64,000 bases of DNA from Lentisphaerota bacterium (GTDB taxonomy: Bacteria > Verrucomicrobiota > Lentisphaeria > Victivallales > Victivallaceae), in contig SUWG01000009.1 of NCBI GenBank assembly GCA_015061625.1, forward strand, positions 1 to 64,000, read 5' to 3'. Made by a program: the position numbers and the translations under genes. Numbering within the stretch: position 1 is the first letter of the stretch; each line of letters begins with the position of its first letter. Below, in pieces: positions 35,297-44,311 of the stretch. Under the pieces are notes generated by a model. That model saw only the letters and a program-made list of their open reading frames with translations, searched no databases and was not told where the DNA came from.

Positions 35297-35890
35297 ATGA
35301 ATAAATTCCTTTGCGTTCTGCTGTCAGTCTGCGCCGCCGTCACTGTGGCGGCAGCAGATATCCGCATTGCCGTGGTCGATCTCGACCGGGTATTCCGTGA
35401 ATATTATAAAAGCCGGATCGCAGAGGAATTTCTCACCCGGCAGGCCGAAGCCGCCCGGCTCTATATGACCCAGCTCAATACCCGGCTCGAAGCCCAGAAA
35501 GCAGAAGCCAGGCGGTTGGAAACCAATGCCCTCAATCCGGCATTGAGCGAAACCGACCGCCGCGCCGCCGCCGAAGCCGCCGCCACTGCCCGCGCCCAGG
35601 TGCGGGCAACCGAAAATGAGATCGCCCTCTACACCAACGAAAGAATGAGGGAATTGCGCCGGTTGGAAGAAGAACGCCGCCGGGAGATCATTGAGGATAT
35701 CCAGCGGGAAGTGCGCCGGAGAGCCGCCGCTGAAAATTATACCTATGTTTTCGATTGTTCCGGAAAAAGTGCCAATGACCTGCCGGTGATCCTGGTCTTT
35801 CCGCAGGCCAATGATATTTCCGATGCGGTCATCCGGGAGTTGAACCGGAGTGCCGCCCAGCCATCAACCCCACCAACATCAGGAAGATAA
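35297..35890 (+). CDS. OmpH/Skp-family periplasmic chaperone
   Basis: 197 aa; signal peptide [20 protein letters not shown], then [18 protein letters not shown] (the OmpH-family N-strand) and a long charged helical region (about 40-140) forming a coiled-coil tentacle rich in Glu, Arg and Ala, ending with [21 protein letters not shown], the conserved strand of the body domain. Skp-like proteins hold unfolded outer-membrane proteins. Placement directly before lpxD is the classical skp-lpxD order of Gram-negative bacteria and supports the call. Confidence 0.9.
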   Translation: MNKFLCVLLSVCAAVTVAAADIRIAVVDLDRVFREYYKSRIAEEFLTRQAEAARLYMTQLNTRLEAQKAEARRLETNALNPALSETDRRAAAEAAATARAQVRATENEIALYTNERMRELRRLEEERRREIIEDIQREVRRRAAAENYTYVFDCSGKSANDLPVILVFPQANDISDAVIRELNRSAAQPSTPPTSGR

Positions 35891-35894
35891 GCAA

Positions 35895-36935
35895 ATGAAA
35901 CAGATCTCCATGACCGCTGAAAAGATCGCTGAAATCGTACAGGGAAGTGTTTGCGGCGACCCGCAACGTCAAATCACCGGAGTTTCCGGTATCAAAGATG
36001 CCGCCGAAAACCAGTTGAGTTTCGTCGGCAACAAACGCTATGAAGAACTGCTCGATTCCAGCAAAGCCGGTATCGTATTGGTATGCAAAGATTTAGCCAA
36101 TGTCTCCACCGAAAACCGTTCCTTGATCATCTGCGAAAATGTGGATTATGCCTTTGCCAAAGTGACCGCCATTTTTGCGGAAGAACCCCCGGCGGCCATT
36201 CCCGGCATCCATCCGTCAGCCGTGGTCGCTCCGACGGCGAAGATCGGTGAAAATGTTTCCATCGGTGCCAATGCGGTCATCGAAGCTGATGCCGTTATCG
36301 CCGATAATACCGTCATCGGTGCGCTCTGCTACATCGGTCACGAGGTTGAAATCGGTGCCGACACCATTCTTTATCCCCATGTGACCGTGATGTACCGCTG
36401 TAAAGTCGGAGCCAAATGCATCATCCACCCCGGAGTGGTCATCGGTGCGGATGGTTTCGGTTTCGTTCCCGGCCCGCAAGGGCTGGTCAAAGTGCCGCAG
36501 ACCGGTATCGTGGTCATCGGCAACGATGTGGAGATCGGGGCGAATACCACCATCGACCGGGCGCGTTTCGGCAAAACGGTCATCAAGGACAATGTAAAAA
36601 TCGACGATCAGGTGATGGTTGCGCACAATGTGGTGGTCGGGGAGAGTTCCATTCTGGTTGCCCAGGCCGGTATTGCCGGCAGTGCTGAACTGGGCCGCGG
36701 CGTCATCCTCGCCGGTAAAGCGGGGGTCAATGGTCACATCACCATCGGAGACGGCTGTCAGGTCGCCGGAACCAGTGCGGTAATGAAAAGTCTGCCGCCG
36801 GGTCAGATCGTACTCGGCGCACCGGCGGAATCACAACGGGATTTCCTCGGCCGTCTGGCTCTGCCCAAAAAAGTGCAGAAACTGGATGCCAAAATCAAAG
36901 AACTGGAAGCCAAAATCAAAGAACTTTCCAAGTAA
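35895..36935 (+). CDS. lpxD: UDP-3-O-acylglucosamine N-acyltransferase
   Basis: 346-aa left-handed beta-helix acyltransferase for the third step of lipid A synthesis. N-terminal uridine-binding domain ([25 protein letters not shown]), hexapeptide repeats from about 105 to 300 ([19 protein letters not shown] onward), the LpxD motif GADGFGF, the catalytic His in MVAHNVVVG (His244), and a C-terminal helical tail ([20 protein letters not shown]). The ATG at 35895 has AGGAAG upstream, and an earlier in-frame start lies inside ompH. It indicates an LPS-bearing outer membrane. Confidence 0.96.
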   Translation: MKQISMTAEKIAEIVQGSVCGDPQRQITGVSGIKDAAENQLSFVGNKRYEELLDSSKAGIVLVCKDLANVSTENRSLIICENVDYAFAKVTAIFAEEPPAAIPGIHPSAVVAPTAKIGENVSIGANAVIEADAVIADNTVIGALCYIGHEVEIGADTILYPHVTVMYRCKVGAKCIIHPGVVIGADGFGFVPGPQGLVKVPQTGIVVIGNDVEIGANTTIDRARFGKTVIKDNVKIDDQVMVAHNVVVGESSILVAQAGIAGSAELGRGVILAGKAGVNGHITIGDGCQVAGTSAVMKSLPPGQIVLGAPAESQRDFLGRLALPKKVQKLDAKIKELEAKIKELSK

Positions 36936-36942
36936 TCCGGCT

Positions 36943-38190
36943 ATGTACGGCAGAAAAAAACATATTTTCACGGCGGCACTTTTTCTGGCCGCCGTTTTCA
37001 TCTGTCAGGGCGGCGAAGTATTGAACCGCGCCAGAAGCGGCGATGTTCCCAGCCAGTTGCAGCTTGCCGGGGAATATTTTTTCGGCAGAAACCGGCAGCA
37101 GAATCTTACGCTGGCCCTCTACTGGTTCCGCAAGGCCGCCCTTGCCGGAAATCCCCAGGCTCAATACAATTTCGGCCTCTGTATGCTCAATGGCTGGGGG
37201 TGTGAAAAAAATCCGGCTGTCGCCATGTATTTTTTCCACAAAGCCATGCAGCAGAATTTGAATAAAGCGGCGATACAATACGCAAAATTGCTTTTCAGCG
37301 GCGTGGAAGGCGGTACTTTTGAGAATGAAAATCTGCCGCCCGTGGCCGCTGATCCGGCAAGGTCGATCGAAATTCTCCGCCCGATCGCCAATGCCGGGGA
37401 TAATGATGCCCGGCTGATTCTCGCCAAAATCCTCTTTACCGATCCGGTAACTCACGGCCGGGAATTGCGGGAGTTGCTCACCGCCTATGTCGGATCTGCC
37501 GCCGATCCGGATAGTGAAGCATTGATTATTTATGCCGCCTGTCTGCGTTCCGGTTTCGGCGGATTCATCCCGGATCCGGCGGCGGGATTTGCCATTCTGG
37601 AAAGGGCCGCCGCCAAGAACCATCCCGAAGCGATGGCGCAACTGGCGGAGATGCTTTTCAACGGCTTCGGCGTGCCGGCCGACCGTCAAAGGGCATTGGC
37701 TTTGTACGATGCGGCGATCAAACTCGGTTCGCCACGGGCGTTGACTGATATGGGGATGTTGAAACTTGCCGGTTTCATGACCGCTCACGATCCGGCGGGG
37801 GCATTTCAATATTTTTTGCAGGCGGCAGAAAAGGATTATCCGCCCGCCATGCGGAAACTGGGCGATTGTTATGCCGCCGGGATCGGAACTGCCGGAGATA
37901 ACGCCAAAGCGATACAATATTATATGCAAGCCGCTGAAGCGGGGGATGCTCAAGCGGCATTCATTCTGGGGGAATCATTCCGGGATGGCGATCTGACCGG
38001 AAAAAATCCGGCCATGGCATTCAACTTTTTCCAGTTGGCCGCCAGAGCCGGATTTCCGCCCGCTTTGCGGGAGACGGGTAAAGCGTTGCTTTACGGTCAC
38101 GGGGTTGCCGCCGATCAAACTCTCGGCATGGAACTTTTGCGCCGGGCCGCCGAAGCCGGTGACCGGGAAGCGGCGGCCTTTTTCCGGTAA
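36943..38190 (+). CDS. Exported Sel1-like repeat protein
   Basis: 415 aa. A hydrophobic stretch (KHIFTAALFLAAVFICQGG) at the N-terminus acts as a signal peptide or anchor. Around nine Sel1/TPR-like units of about 36 residues follow, more divergent than in the protein at 29859-32072 (AQYNFGLCMLNGWGCEKNPA; AMAQLAEMLFNGFGVPADRQ; AFILGESFRDGDLTGKNPAM; ALLYGHGVAADQTLGMELL). It starts 7 nt after lpxD with a weak RBS, suggesting translational coupling and an envelope role. Its 3' end overlaps the last gene of the opposite-strand phage-like cassette by 76 bp. Confidence 0.85.
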   Translation: MYGRKKHIFTAALFLAAVFICQGGEVLNRARSGDVPSQLQLAGEYFFGRNRQQNLTLALYWFRKAALAGNPQAQYNFGLCMLNGWGCEKNPAVAMYFFHKAMQQNLNKAAIQYAKLLFSGVEGGTFENENLPPVAADPARSIEILRPIANAGDNDARLILAKILFTDPVTHGRELRELLTAYVGSAADPDSEALIIYAACLRSGFGGFIPDPAAGFAILERAAAKNHPEAMAQLAEMLFNGFGVPADRQRALALYDAAIKLGSPRALTDMGMLKLAGFMTAHDPAGAFQYFLQAAEKDYPPAMRKLGDCYAAGIGTAGDNAKAIQYYMQAAEAGDAQAAFILGESFRDGDLTGKNPAMAFNFFQLAARAGFPPALRETGKALLYGHGVAADQTLGMELLRRAAEAGDREAAAFFR

Positions 38191-38369
38191 TACGGTTCTT
38201 TCATCCGGCAGGAGTTGCGCAAGGCGACACACTCACTGCGGCTGACCATATTTTCCAGCACGGCACTGATTTTTTCCAGTTTACTGCAAATGCGTACTGC
38301 GGCGGCGGTTACGCTCAAAACCAGCGGTATACACAAGGCGAATAACGCAAGTACATTGGCGATACTCAT
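38115..38369 (-). CDS. Small membrane protein, last gene of the tail-like cassette
   Basis: 84 aa. One N-terminal transmembrane helix (ANVLALFALCIPLVLSVTAAA), a short helical linker (KLEKISAVLENMVSRSE) and a basic tail (YYRKKAAASRSPASAARRKS). ATGA overlap with the DUF1353 gene indicates translational coupling. Position after the fibre and DUF1353 genes would fit a holin- or spanin-like lysis component, but there is no sequence proof. Its last 25 codons run antisense into the 3' end of the Sel1 gene. Confidence 0.6.
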   Translation of the reverse strand: MSIANVLALFALCIPLVLSVTAAAVRICSKLEKISAVLENMVSRSECVALRNSCRMKEPYYRKKAAASRSPASAARRKSSMPRV

Positions 38370-38728
38370 TCTTTTTTCCCTTTCCATGCATTGCCGCCGA
38401 AAAGCCGCAGTCCCAGATAAGCCTTTTGACTTTTCCACCAGGACAGACCATTCTGACGGCAGAGGGTGTAAAAGAGCAGATCCGCCTCTTTGCGACTCCA
38501 GCCGGGAACTTGGTTACGGTAGAGAAAGTCATGAGCAACCGCCGCCTGCAAGGTCGCCGGATGGATCTGCGGCGAAATGGAATCCCACAGAAAGCGGGGC
38601 ACGCTGGCTCCGTCACACTCGAATCCGGCTGGCACAACGAACATTTTACCATTGAATTTGATGACCAATTCCTGCCGGAGCGTGATGATATCGCCCCGGA
38701 AATTTTCATGATGAACTTCGATCAACAT
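38366..38728 (-). CDS. DUF1353-family phage protein
   Basis: 120 aa; VPAGFECDGASVPRFLWDSI and AAVAHDFLYRN are the characteristic DUF1353 blocks, with conserved Asp and His residues resembling a metallohydrolase site. The family is common in phages and prophages, with unproven function. It starts 8 nt after the LamG-fibre stop, with GAGGTGA overlapping that stop, and couples to the small membrane protein by ATGA overlap. Confidence 0.85.
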   Translation of the reverse strand: MLIEVHHENFRGDIITLRQELVIKFNGKMFVVPAGFECDGASVPRFLWDSISPQIHPATLQAAVAHDFLYRNQVPGWSRKEADLLFYTLCRQNGLSWWKSQKAYLGLRLFGGNAWKGKKE

Positions 38729-38736
38729 CTTTCACC

Positions 38737-40641
38737 TCACGCAGCCGGGTTGAATTCATTGGCCAGATCGGCAATCTCTTTATCGGTCAAGGCACGATCA
38801 TAAAGCCGCACTGCGGCAATGTTTTTTGAAGCCGAACCGGTGCTGTGGTCTAATGCGATACCGATACTGAAACTGTCAGAAGATGTATTTCGTGCGTAAG
38901 CAAAAGAGCCGTACGCAACGCCATCAACGTAGAAGTAACTAACTCCGTTTGAGTGTTTCACAAGATAATGGTGCCACTTTGATATATCGGCGATTTCGTT
39001 GGAGTAACCCTCGTTGCTTGAATTATATCCGCCGGATGCCTGAATTTTTTTGCCGGAGATGAGCCACTGAATACATTGATTTTCGGCCGTACTGCCATAA
39101 GCAAAAAGGCCGTATGGGGCAGTGTCATTGGCAGATGCTTTGGCCCAACAACTGAAAGTGCGGTCAGAATCTGTCTGCGGCAGAGAACCGCCGCCATTTC
39201 CTGACAGATAAGAACCGGAAAATGTAGCACACGGAATACCGTCAACAGTGCTATAAGTGACATTTCCGTTGGCGGCCAATGCCTGTCCGGTTTCAGCAGT
39301 GTCAGCCGCCGCACTCAACGGAGCATAAAACACCAATCCATCCTGCGGTATCGGCAATAACAGAGCAGCTACTCTCACATTTACTTCGCGGTTGTAAATG
39401 CCGCCAACTTTCGGAGTGAACGCTTCTCCGTAACTCATCCCCGTTGTCAGATTTTCCTCAAAAACATATACCCCATCGGTCAACACCGCCTTGTAACCAT
39501 CCCATGTTTTAGGAACATCCTCATCCATCGTAACCTGAAATTTGGAAAGGGTCGGCACCGGAGCAACGCCGGTAGCGGTATCGTTGCTGTAATCGTAACC
39601 GGTGTACCAAGTACCGTTAAACGGGTCTTCGCTTTCGCAATAGTACAATGCGTTGTAAGCCTCGGTGGTGCAGTCGCTGTGAATGCCCCATGTGTATTGG
39701 TACAGCCGATACAAATAGTAATCCGCCGTCATGTGTTTCCAGACCTCGTAACCGCCTGATGTGGTAAGCGTGGTCTTTTCGTAATCGCCGTTGACGGCAG
39801 TCGTTCCGGCTCCGGAAACTTTGATACGGGTAACTTCATAAGGCCCGTGAACCGCGGCACACTTGTACAACTCCATGTCACTGACCACCACACTGCTGCT
39901 GCAACTGCCGGAAACACCGAAAAGTGTCACTCCGTTGCGGATGTTGCCCGGTACCAGATCGGCATCACCTCTGACGATCAGATCCGAGGTAAGATAAGTT
40001 CCGGCGGCGATCACCTGATCACTTGCGCCGGGAATGACTTCTCCGCCCCCACGGGCGAAACCAACTTCAATGCTTTTTTCTGTTGCCTGATAACCTTTGA
40101 ATAAGGTCACGACATTGCCGGAAACTGCCGCTTCCGGAGCAGACGGGATCGTCACAGTTTCACTTTCAGCAATAAAACCGCGGGGGATATTCACCACATT
40201 ATCCGTCACCGTCGCCGTCACCGTGGCGATCGAACCGGTAATTTTGCCGGATGCACCGTAAGCCGTCACCCCCGCCAGCAGTTTTTCAGCAGTAACCGTG
40301 GCATCGGAGGTATCGGTGCCGCCGGTATCCAGAGAAAATGAATAACTTTCCGCCAGAAATCCGGCTGGCACAGTAACGGTCACCCCGTCATTTTCCGGCA
40401 CGACGGTTTCGATCGTGCCGGTGATCAAAGTGCCGTCAGAAGTAATGGCGGTTTTACCCTTGAGCATATCCCCGGATGTGACGGTCACCGGCGAAAGATC
40501 TGCGCCGGTGGAAATATTTTCCACGGCCACGGCATAATCATCCAGCAATTCAGCACTCAAATTGCCGCCTTTGGCATTTATCGCCGCTTTCAACGCCGCT
40601 TTTGCCGCCTGAATACGGATGATCTCACTGGCAATACTCAT
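38737..40641 (-). CDS. Phage tail-fibre-like protein with C-terminal LamG domain
   Basis: 634 aa. The N-terminus (MSIASEIIRIQAAKAALKAA...) resembles the attachment helix of gut-phage fibres. It is followed by four to five repeated short beta modules (VTAEKLLAGVTAYGASGKITG; VVNIPRGFIAESETVTIP) ending around residue 270, a Tyr/Trp-rich middle, and from about 430 a concanavalin/LamG-like lectin domain (GLVFYAPLSAAAD, DRTFSCWAKASAND, WHHYLVKHSNGVSYFYVDGV, AAVRLYDRALTDKEIADL). It is a likely receptor- or glycan-binding tip. No reverse transcriptase or template/variable repeat pair is present, so diversification is not indicated. GGGAGG is 8 nt before the ATG, overlapping the previous stop. Confidence 0.85.
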   Translation of the reverse strand: MSIASEIIRIQAAKAALKAAINAKGGNLSAELLDDYAVAVENISTGADLSPVTVTSGDMLKGKTAITSDGTLITGTIETVVPENDGVTVTVPAGFLAESYSFSLDTGGTDTSDATVTAEKLLAGVTAYGASGKITGSIATVTATVTDNVVNIPRGFIAESETVTIPSAPEAAVSGNVVTLFKGYQATEKSIEVGFARGGGEVIPGASDQVIAAGTYLTSDLIVRGDADLVPGNIRNGVTLFGVSGSCSSSVVVSDMELYKCAAVHGPYEVTRIKVSGAGTTAVNGDYEKTTLTTSGGYEVWKHMTADYYLYRLYQYTWGIHSDCTTEAYNALYYCESEDPFNGTWYTGYDYSNDTATGVAPVPTLSKFQVTMDEDVPKTWDGYKAVLTDGVYVFEENLTTGMSYGEAFTPKVGGIYNREVNVRVAALLLPIPQDGLVFYAPLSAAADTAETGQALAANGNVTYSTVDGIPCATFSGSYLSGNGGGSLPQTDSDRTFSCWAKASANDTAPYGLFAYGSTAENQCIQWLISGKKIQASGGYNSSNEGYSNEIADISKWHHYLVKHSNGVSYFYVDGVAYGSFAYARNTSSDSFSIGIALDHSTGSASKNIAAVRLYDRALTDKEIADLANEFNPAA

Positions 40642-40642
40642 A

Positions 40643-41356
40643 TCAAATACCTCCCAAAATATTTTCCAGACCGGCAAGATCGGAACCGATCTCCTGCAAT
40701 ACCTCTTCCACAGAATCACCGTCAAAATAATTTCCGGCATCTTTCACGGCAAGTTTATCGGTTGAAACTTCCGCTTCCGCACTTATTTCATCCGATAATT
40801 TCTCGATCTTATCTTCCAGACCGGCGGCGATCGCCTGTACCTGAATGGCGGTGAAGTAAGCCGGATCATCCGGCACACTTTCACTGCCGTTGCCCCGGTA
40901 GACCCGGCTGCGTACCGTCAGGGGAAATTGCCAGGCAAAGATATTCTCCCCGTCACTGCCGCAGCCGCCCAATTCGCAAATAAGCTCCACTGACGGCTGA
41001 TCGGCCAGCAATTCACCGATACGTCCGGCGGCGTTGCCGTGGAATGGCACGGTCAGCAAGGTGCGTCCGTCATCATCCCGGCTCAAAGTCACTCCGGAAA
41101 AGATCAACACCGCCGGATCTTCCCGGTTGGCACAGACGGCATCCAGCGCACAGTAACAACTTGATGCCGGCAGATTGGCCAGCGGATAATCCGGCAAAAC
41201 GGCACTTTCCCCGGCGGTGTCACTGCGCAATTCAAATTCAAGGATACAGGAAGTGCCGTACATAAGTTCCAAAGCAATGCCGTTGGTTGCGCCGCAGGCA
41301 TCACACAATTCGGCACCGGATGTGCCGATTTTCAAAATCGAACGGATTTTTTGCAT
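40643..41356 (-). CDS. Phage-like structural protein, tail-fibre-proximal
   Basis: 237 aa. A beta-rich N-terminal domain (ALELMYGTSCILEFELRSDT; VLIFSGVTLSRDDDGRTLLTVP) is followed by a helical C-terminus (GLEDKIEKLSDEISAEAEVSTDKLAVKDAGNYFDGDSVEEVLQEI, about 180-225; several shorter motifs in that span). The KDAGNYFDGDSVEEVLQEIG-type motif is commonly seen in phage fibre/appendage proteins just ahead of the tip protein. GGAG precedes the ATG. The stop lies within the RBS of the next gene, so the two are tightly coupled. Confidence 0.65.
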   Translation of the reverse strand: MQKIRSILKIGTSGAELCDACGATNGIALELMYGTSCILEFELRSDTAGESAVLPDYPLANLPASSCYCALDAVCANREDPAVLIFSGVTLSRDDDGRTLLTVPFHGNAAGRIGELLADQPSVELICELGGCGSDGENIFAWQFPLTVRSRVYRGNGSESVPDDPAYFTAIQVQAIAAGLEDKIEKLSDEISAEAEVSTDKLAVKDAGNYFDGDSVEEVLQEIGSDLAGLENILGGI

Positions 41357-41364
41357 ATTTACTC

Positions 41365-42291
41365 CTATTTATATATGAAAGGTGATTCGGGAAAATTTTC
41401 CTCTTTCAAACACAACCCGACCGGAGTGTGTTCGATAACGGCATAGGCATCACTGCGCACACTGCCATCCCAGATCGGTGAAATGAAATTTTCCGCCGCA
41501 CTGAAGTCGATGTTTCCCGCCGCCCGGTTGGTGGCAAAATCAATGGTGAATTCCTGCGTACCGCAATCGATGGTTTCCGCCTGATTGCTCGCCGCAACCG
41601 TGAAATTTGTCCGGATCTGTGCCGAACCACGCAACTGCGGCATCCGCCATGCGGGGCGGTCGCTTTTCAGAGAAGATGGCAAATAGACCCAATGGTGGTT
41701 GTAACTCTTTGCCCGGCCATATTTTTTGCGCCGGATCACCAGCATATTGACGTTGATCTGCATCATGCCGATACTCAAAAGGCCGTCATCCAGCCAGTTG
41801 CCGTAATATGAATTGCCGTCGTTATCCTCGCCACGCAATTCACACTGCCACACGAAACCGCTTTTACCGCCCGGAGAATCCCACACCGGCAACGGATAAC
41901 GGACAACTTCATGGAGCAACTTCGAAGCGTTGAAAATAAATTCGCTTTGCGTGTGACGGTAACAGGGGAGTGTTTCAGCACTTCCGTAAAATGCATTCAT
42001 ATCGACCCCGAAATCATCGAACAAAGTTTCATCCATCCGGAATTTGGCCGCTTCATACTCCGAAAAAGTGCCGCTCCGGCGGAAATCAAAGGAACGCAAC
42101 ACCAGATCACGCACCGCATTACGCATGGTATTAATATCCATTTTCCGGCGGCAGGGAACCGGCGGCAGCCGGACAATACCGGGATAAGCCGCCGCATTAA
42201 TGCCGTAAAATTCCAGTCTTTCCCACAGGGCTTCACACAAATTATTCCATGCCGTCACGATGGAAGAGGGCGCATTATTGAACCAGCTCAT
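41365..42291 (-). CDS. Uncharacterised protein of the tail-like cassette
   Basis: 308 aa. Begins MSWFNNAPSSIVTAWNNLCEA and contains aromatic-rich segments (LRSFDFRRSGTFSEYE, SKLLHEVVRYPLPVWDSP, SYYGNWLDDGLLSIGMMQIN). No family recognised. Its ATG overlaps the preceding stop (ATGA). Mixed alpha/beta make-up and operon position suggest a virion-like structural or assembly protein; this is inference. Confidence 0.6.
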   Translation of the reverse strand: MSWFNNAPSSIVTAWNNLCEALWERLEFYGINAAAYPGIVRLPPVPCRRKMDINTMRNAVRDLVLRSFDFRRSGTFSEYEAAKFRMDETLFDDFGVDMNAFYGSAETLPCYRHTQSEFIFNASKLLHEVVRYPLPVWDSPGGKSGFVWQCELRGEDNDGNSYYGNWLDDGLLSIGMMQINVNMLVIRRKKYGRAKSYNHHWVYLPSSLKSDRPAWRMPQLRGSAQIRTNFTVAASNQAETIDCGTQEFTIDFATNRAAGNIDFSAAENFISPIWDGSVRSDAYAVIEHTPVGLCLKEENFPESPFIYK

Positions 42292-43148
42292 ACCAGATAC
42301 CACTCATTTCCGAAACTCATCCGGCTCTCACTGCTCCGGTAAGACTGGATGACCCCGTAACTTTCCACCCGGCCGATCAGACGGTAAAATACCGCATCAT
42401 CCGGTACGTCGAACCGGAAAGATGCCGAATATTTGCGACTGGCACTGTCGTAGAAAAAAACCAGAAACAGATCCACCGGCAACGTTTCAGGCAATACGAG
42501 AACCGTTTGCGGTATCGCCGTTACGCCCGGAACATCGGTCGTGCCGCAATCCGGCAATGCCGGATTCAGACCATTGCATATCTGCACACTGTCACTGCCG
42601 TATTTCTGCAGTTTGAAGTATCCGCGGTATTCATCCGTTACCGTACCTGCCGACTTGCCGGATGCCCCGCCCAGCACGATCAGCCCCGGCGACGGGCCAT
42701 CCGGAGCGAAAACGGCCAGTGCATTGCCGCTTTCCCCGGCAGTCAGGCCGTCAACTCCCGGAGTGACAAATCTGCCGGTACCGGTGAAAAATGCCGGGGC
42801 CGTGCCGTAAAGCCGCACCGTGCCGTAAGCACCGGCAGGGATATCCTGTAAAGCGATCCCCCACGGCAGGGAATCATCCACCGCCACTTTTCCGCACAGA
42901 ACCGCTCTGCCGGAGAAGCGGGCATTTTGCTGTAACGGAGAATCGCCCTGATATATCCCGGTGACCGCCACCGGAGCAAATGCGGAAATATCCGCCGGAG
43001 AAGCGTTGAAAACATCCACTGAATCCGGCGGCATATTTTCCGGCACATCAGTAAAATTTCCGGTACGCAGCAACAAATTCACGGCGTTGTACCGGGCGGC
43101 ACTTTCCGGCTGCCACGCTTCACCGGATGAAACATCACTGAAAAACAT
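42288..43148 (-). CDS. Uncharacterised beta-rich protein of the tail-like cassette
   Basis: 286 aa. N-terminal part (AARYNAVNLLLR) followed by several Gly/Val-rich beta segments (GIALQDIPAGAYGTVRLYGT, GRFVTPGVDGLTAGESGNAL) resembling the capping/wrap domains of phage structural proteins, and a C-terminal beta domain (YSASFRFDVPDDAVFYRLIGR). From memory, similar genes occur in phage-like clusters of planctomycetes, but I cannot confirm homology here. AGAGGG precedes the ATG. Confidence 0.6.
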   Translation of the reverse strand: MFFSDVSSGEAWQPESAARYNAVNLLLRTGNFTDVPENMPPDSVDVFNASPADISAFAPVAVTGIYQGDSPLQQNARFSGRAVLCGKVAVDDSLPWGIALQDIPAGAYGTVRLYGTAPAFFTGTGRFVTPGVDGLTAGESGNALAVFAPDGPSPGLIVLGGASGKSAGTVTDEYRGYFKLQKYGSDSVQICNGLNPALPDCGTTDVPGVTAIPQTVLVLPETLPVDLFLVFFYDSASRKYSASFRFDVPDDAVFYRLIGRVESYGVIQSYRSSESRMSFGNEWYLV

Positions 43149-43168
43149 GATCTCTGCCCTCTGAAATT

Positions 43169-44002
43169 TTACAGATCCAGCACCGCAAACGATGCTCTTT
43201 CATAAAGCCGGGAAACGTGGGCGGAATGCAGTTTGCCATCCGCCGTATAAAGCGGCCAGCAGTGATCCCAGCCCTCAACCATGCCCAGATCGATCGAACC
43301 GATTTTGCGGATGCCGCCCAACCGGATCTGAAAGCGGAAGGTCAAATCGCAAAGTTCATCGCCGTCATCCCCCTCAAAGGGGTCACTTTTCACCAGACCG
43401 AGAAAGAGGACTTCTCCGGCATTCCAGTTGTGGAACGCTCCGGAATTGACTTTGCCGACCAGATTTGCCACCTTGCGCAGATAGTCGCGCGCTTCGGCCT
43501 GTTTCCGGCGGAATGTGGCTTCACAGCACAAACTCATTTCCGGCTCGTAGATGCGGAACTTTTCCGACCGGGATGCCGAACCGGGCAAACCATTCCAGTT
43601 TATCAACCTTTCCGGGTCGATATCCGGGGATGATTTATCGGCTTTTACGCTCAAAACTTTGGCAACGGCATACTTTTGCCACCCGGTACCGGCATTGACT
43701 TCCGCCTGCCAGCGGCGGTCACCGGCCCGCTTGTTGCGTCTTTTCCGGTAAGAAAAAGCGGTATCGGTCTGGCGGTAATAAACGCCGATCTCCAGCACGC
43801 CGCCGCCGGGTGAACGGAGCAATTCCACCGAATTTTTGGGGATATTCTGCCAATGATCCGGAGCTTGAGCAAAAACTTCCTGCAAAGCCTGATCGGCCTC
43901 ACCGGATTTCACTCCGCTTGCCACATAATTTATCCGGGCCTTTTCACAGCGGCCGAAACGGTCAAGTTTCCGCTGTTCCCCGGTACTGCGTTGGATTTTC
44001 AT
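43169..44002 (-). CDS. Uncharacterised protein of the tail-like cassette
   Basis: 277 aa. Notable segments: LLRSPGGGVLEIGVYYRQTD, KFRIYEPEMSLCCEATFRR, FHNWNAGEVLFLGLVKSDPF, LCDLTFRFQIRLGG, VEGWDHCWPLYTADGK. The AGEVLFLG and EGWDxxW motifs recall hypothetical proteins of planctomycete phage-like clusters (memory only). The start is at the ATG at 44002 (GAGG 10 nt upstream); a GTG at 44017 is in frame but lacks spacing. It follows the 35-aa coiled-coil ORF by 11 nt. Confidence 0.62.
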   Translation of the reverse strand: MKIQRSTGEQRKLDRFGRCEKARINYVASGVKSGEADQALQEVFAQAPDHWQNIPKNSVELLRSPGGGVLEIGVYYRQTDTAFSYRKRRNKRAGDRRWQAEVNAGTGWQKYAVAKVLSVKADKSSPDIDPERLINWNGLPGSASRSEKFRIYEPEMSLCCEATFRRKQAEARDYLRKVANLVGKVNSGAFHNWNAGEVLFLGLVKSDPFEGDDGDELCDLTFRFQIRLGGIRKIGSIDLGMVEGWDHCWPLYTADGKLHSAHVSRLYERASFAVLDL

Positions 44003-44013
44003 AATTTCTGACC

Positions 44014-44121
44014 TCACTTGTAATTGGTGCCGGAGAGTACGGAATTTTCCAAAAGTTCCATGATCTGCTCCAGTTTTTCAGTTATTGCATCGAGCATCTG
44101 TTTCAATTCGCTGTGATCCAT
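44014..44121 (-). CDS. 35-aa coiled-coil micro-protein, first gene of the tail-like cassette
   Basis: The ORF begins MDHSELKQMLDAITEKLEQI and ends SGTNYK, with heptad spacing of Leu/Ile (L6, L10, I13, L17, I20, L23). AGGAGA lies 7 nt before the ATG, and its stop overlaps the ribosome-binding region of the next gene, a strong sign of real translation. It is a candidate oligomerisation or scaffolding peptide. It is the furthest upstream gene of the minus-strand unit, and the 260 bp above it contain no other ORF. Confidence 0.65.
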   Translation of the reverse strand: MDHSELKQMLDAITEKLEQIMELLENSVLSGTNYK

Positions 44122-44281
44122 CACACTTCTCCTGACATAAAATTTACCGGAACCGGTATCGGAAATACGGTTCACCCATCTATGCCCCGGTTTGTCAACA
44201 CCGTAAAAGCCCTCTCCGGCAAAATTAAACTCTTTTTTTTAAGAAAAGACTTGAAAAATGCGGATACAGGGGTTATTTTAA

Positions 44282-44311
44282 TTGATCGACAATTTCAAGT
44301 TGTGGTATAAT
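44282..44311 (+). promoter_or_regulatory. rpmH operon promoter
   Basis: TTGATC (44282-44287), 18-bp spacer, TATAAT (44306-44311), 75 bp before the rpmH ATG. Confidence 0.7.

Noticed and set aside
38215-38655. 146-codon plus-strand ORF over the DUF1353 gene
   Set aside because: Antisense to DUF1353 and the small membrane protein, which have overlapping starts, RBSs and family signatures.
38737-40641. Diversity-generating retroelement acting on the LamG fibre
   Set aside because: No reverse transcriptase, no template repeat and no adenine-biased variable region identified.
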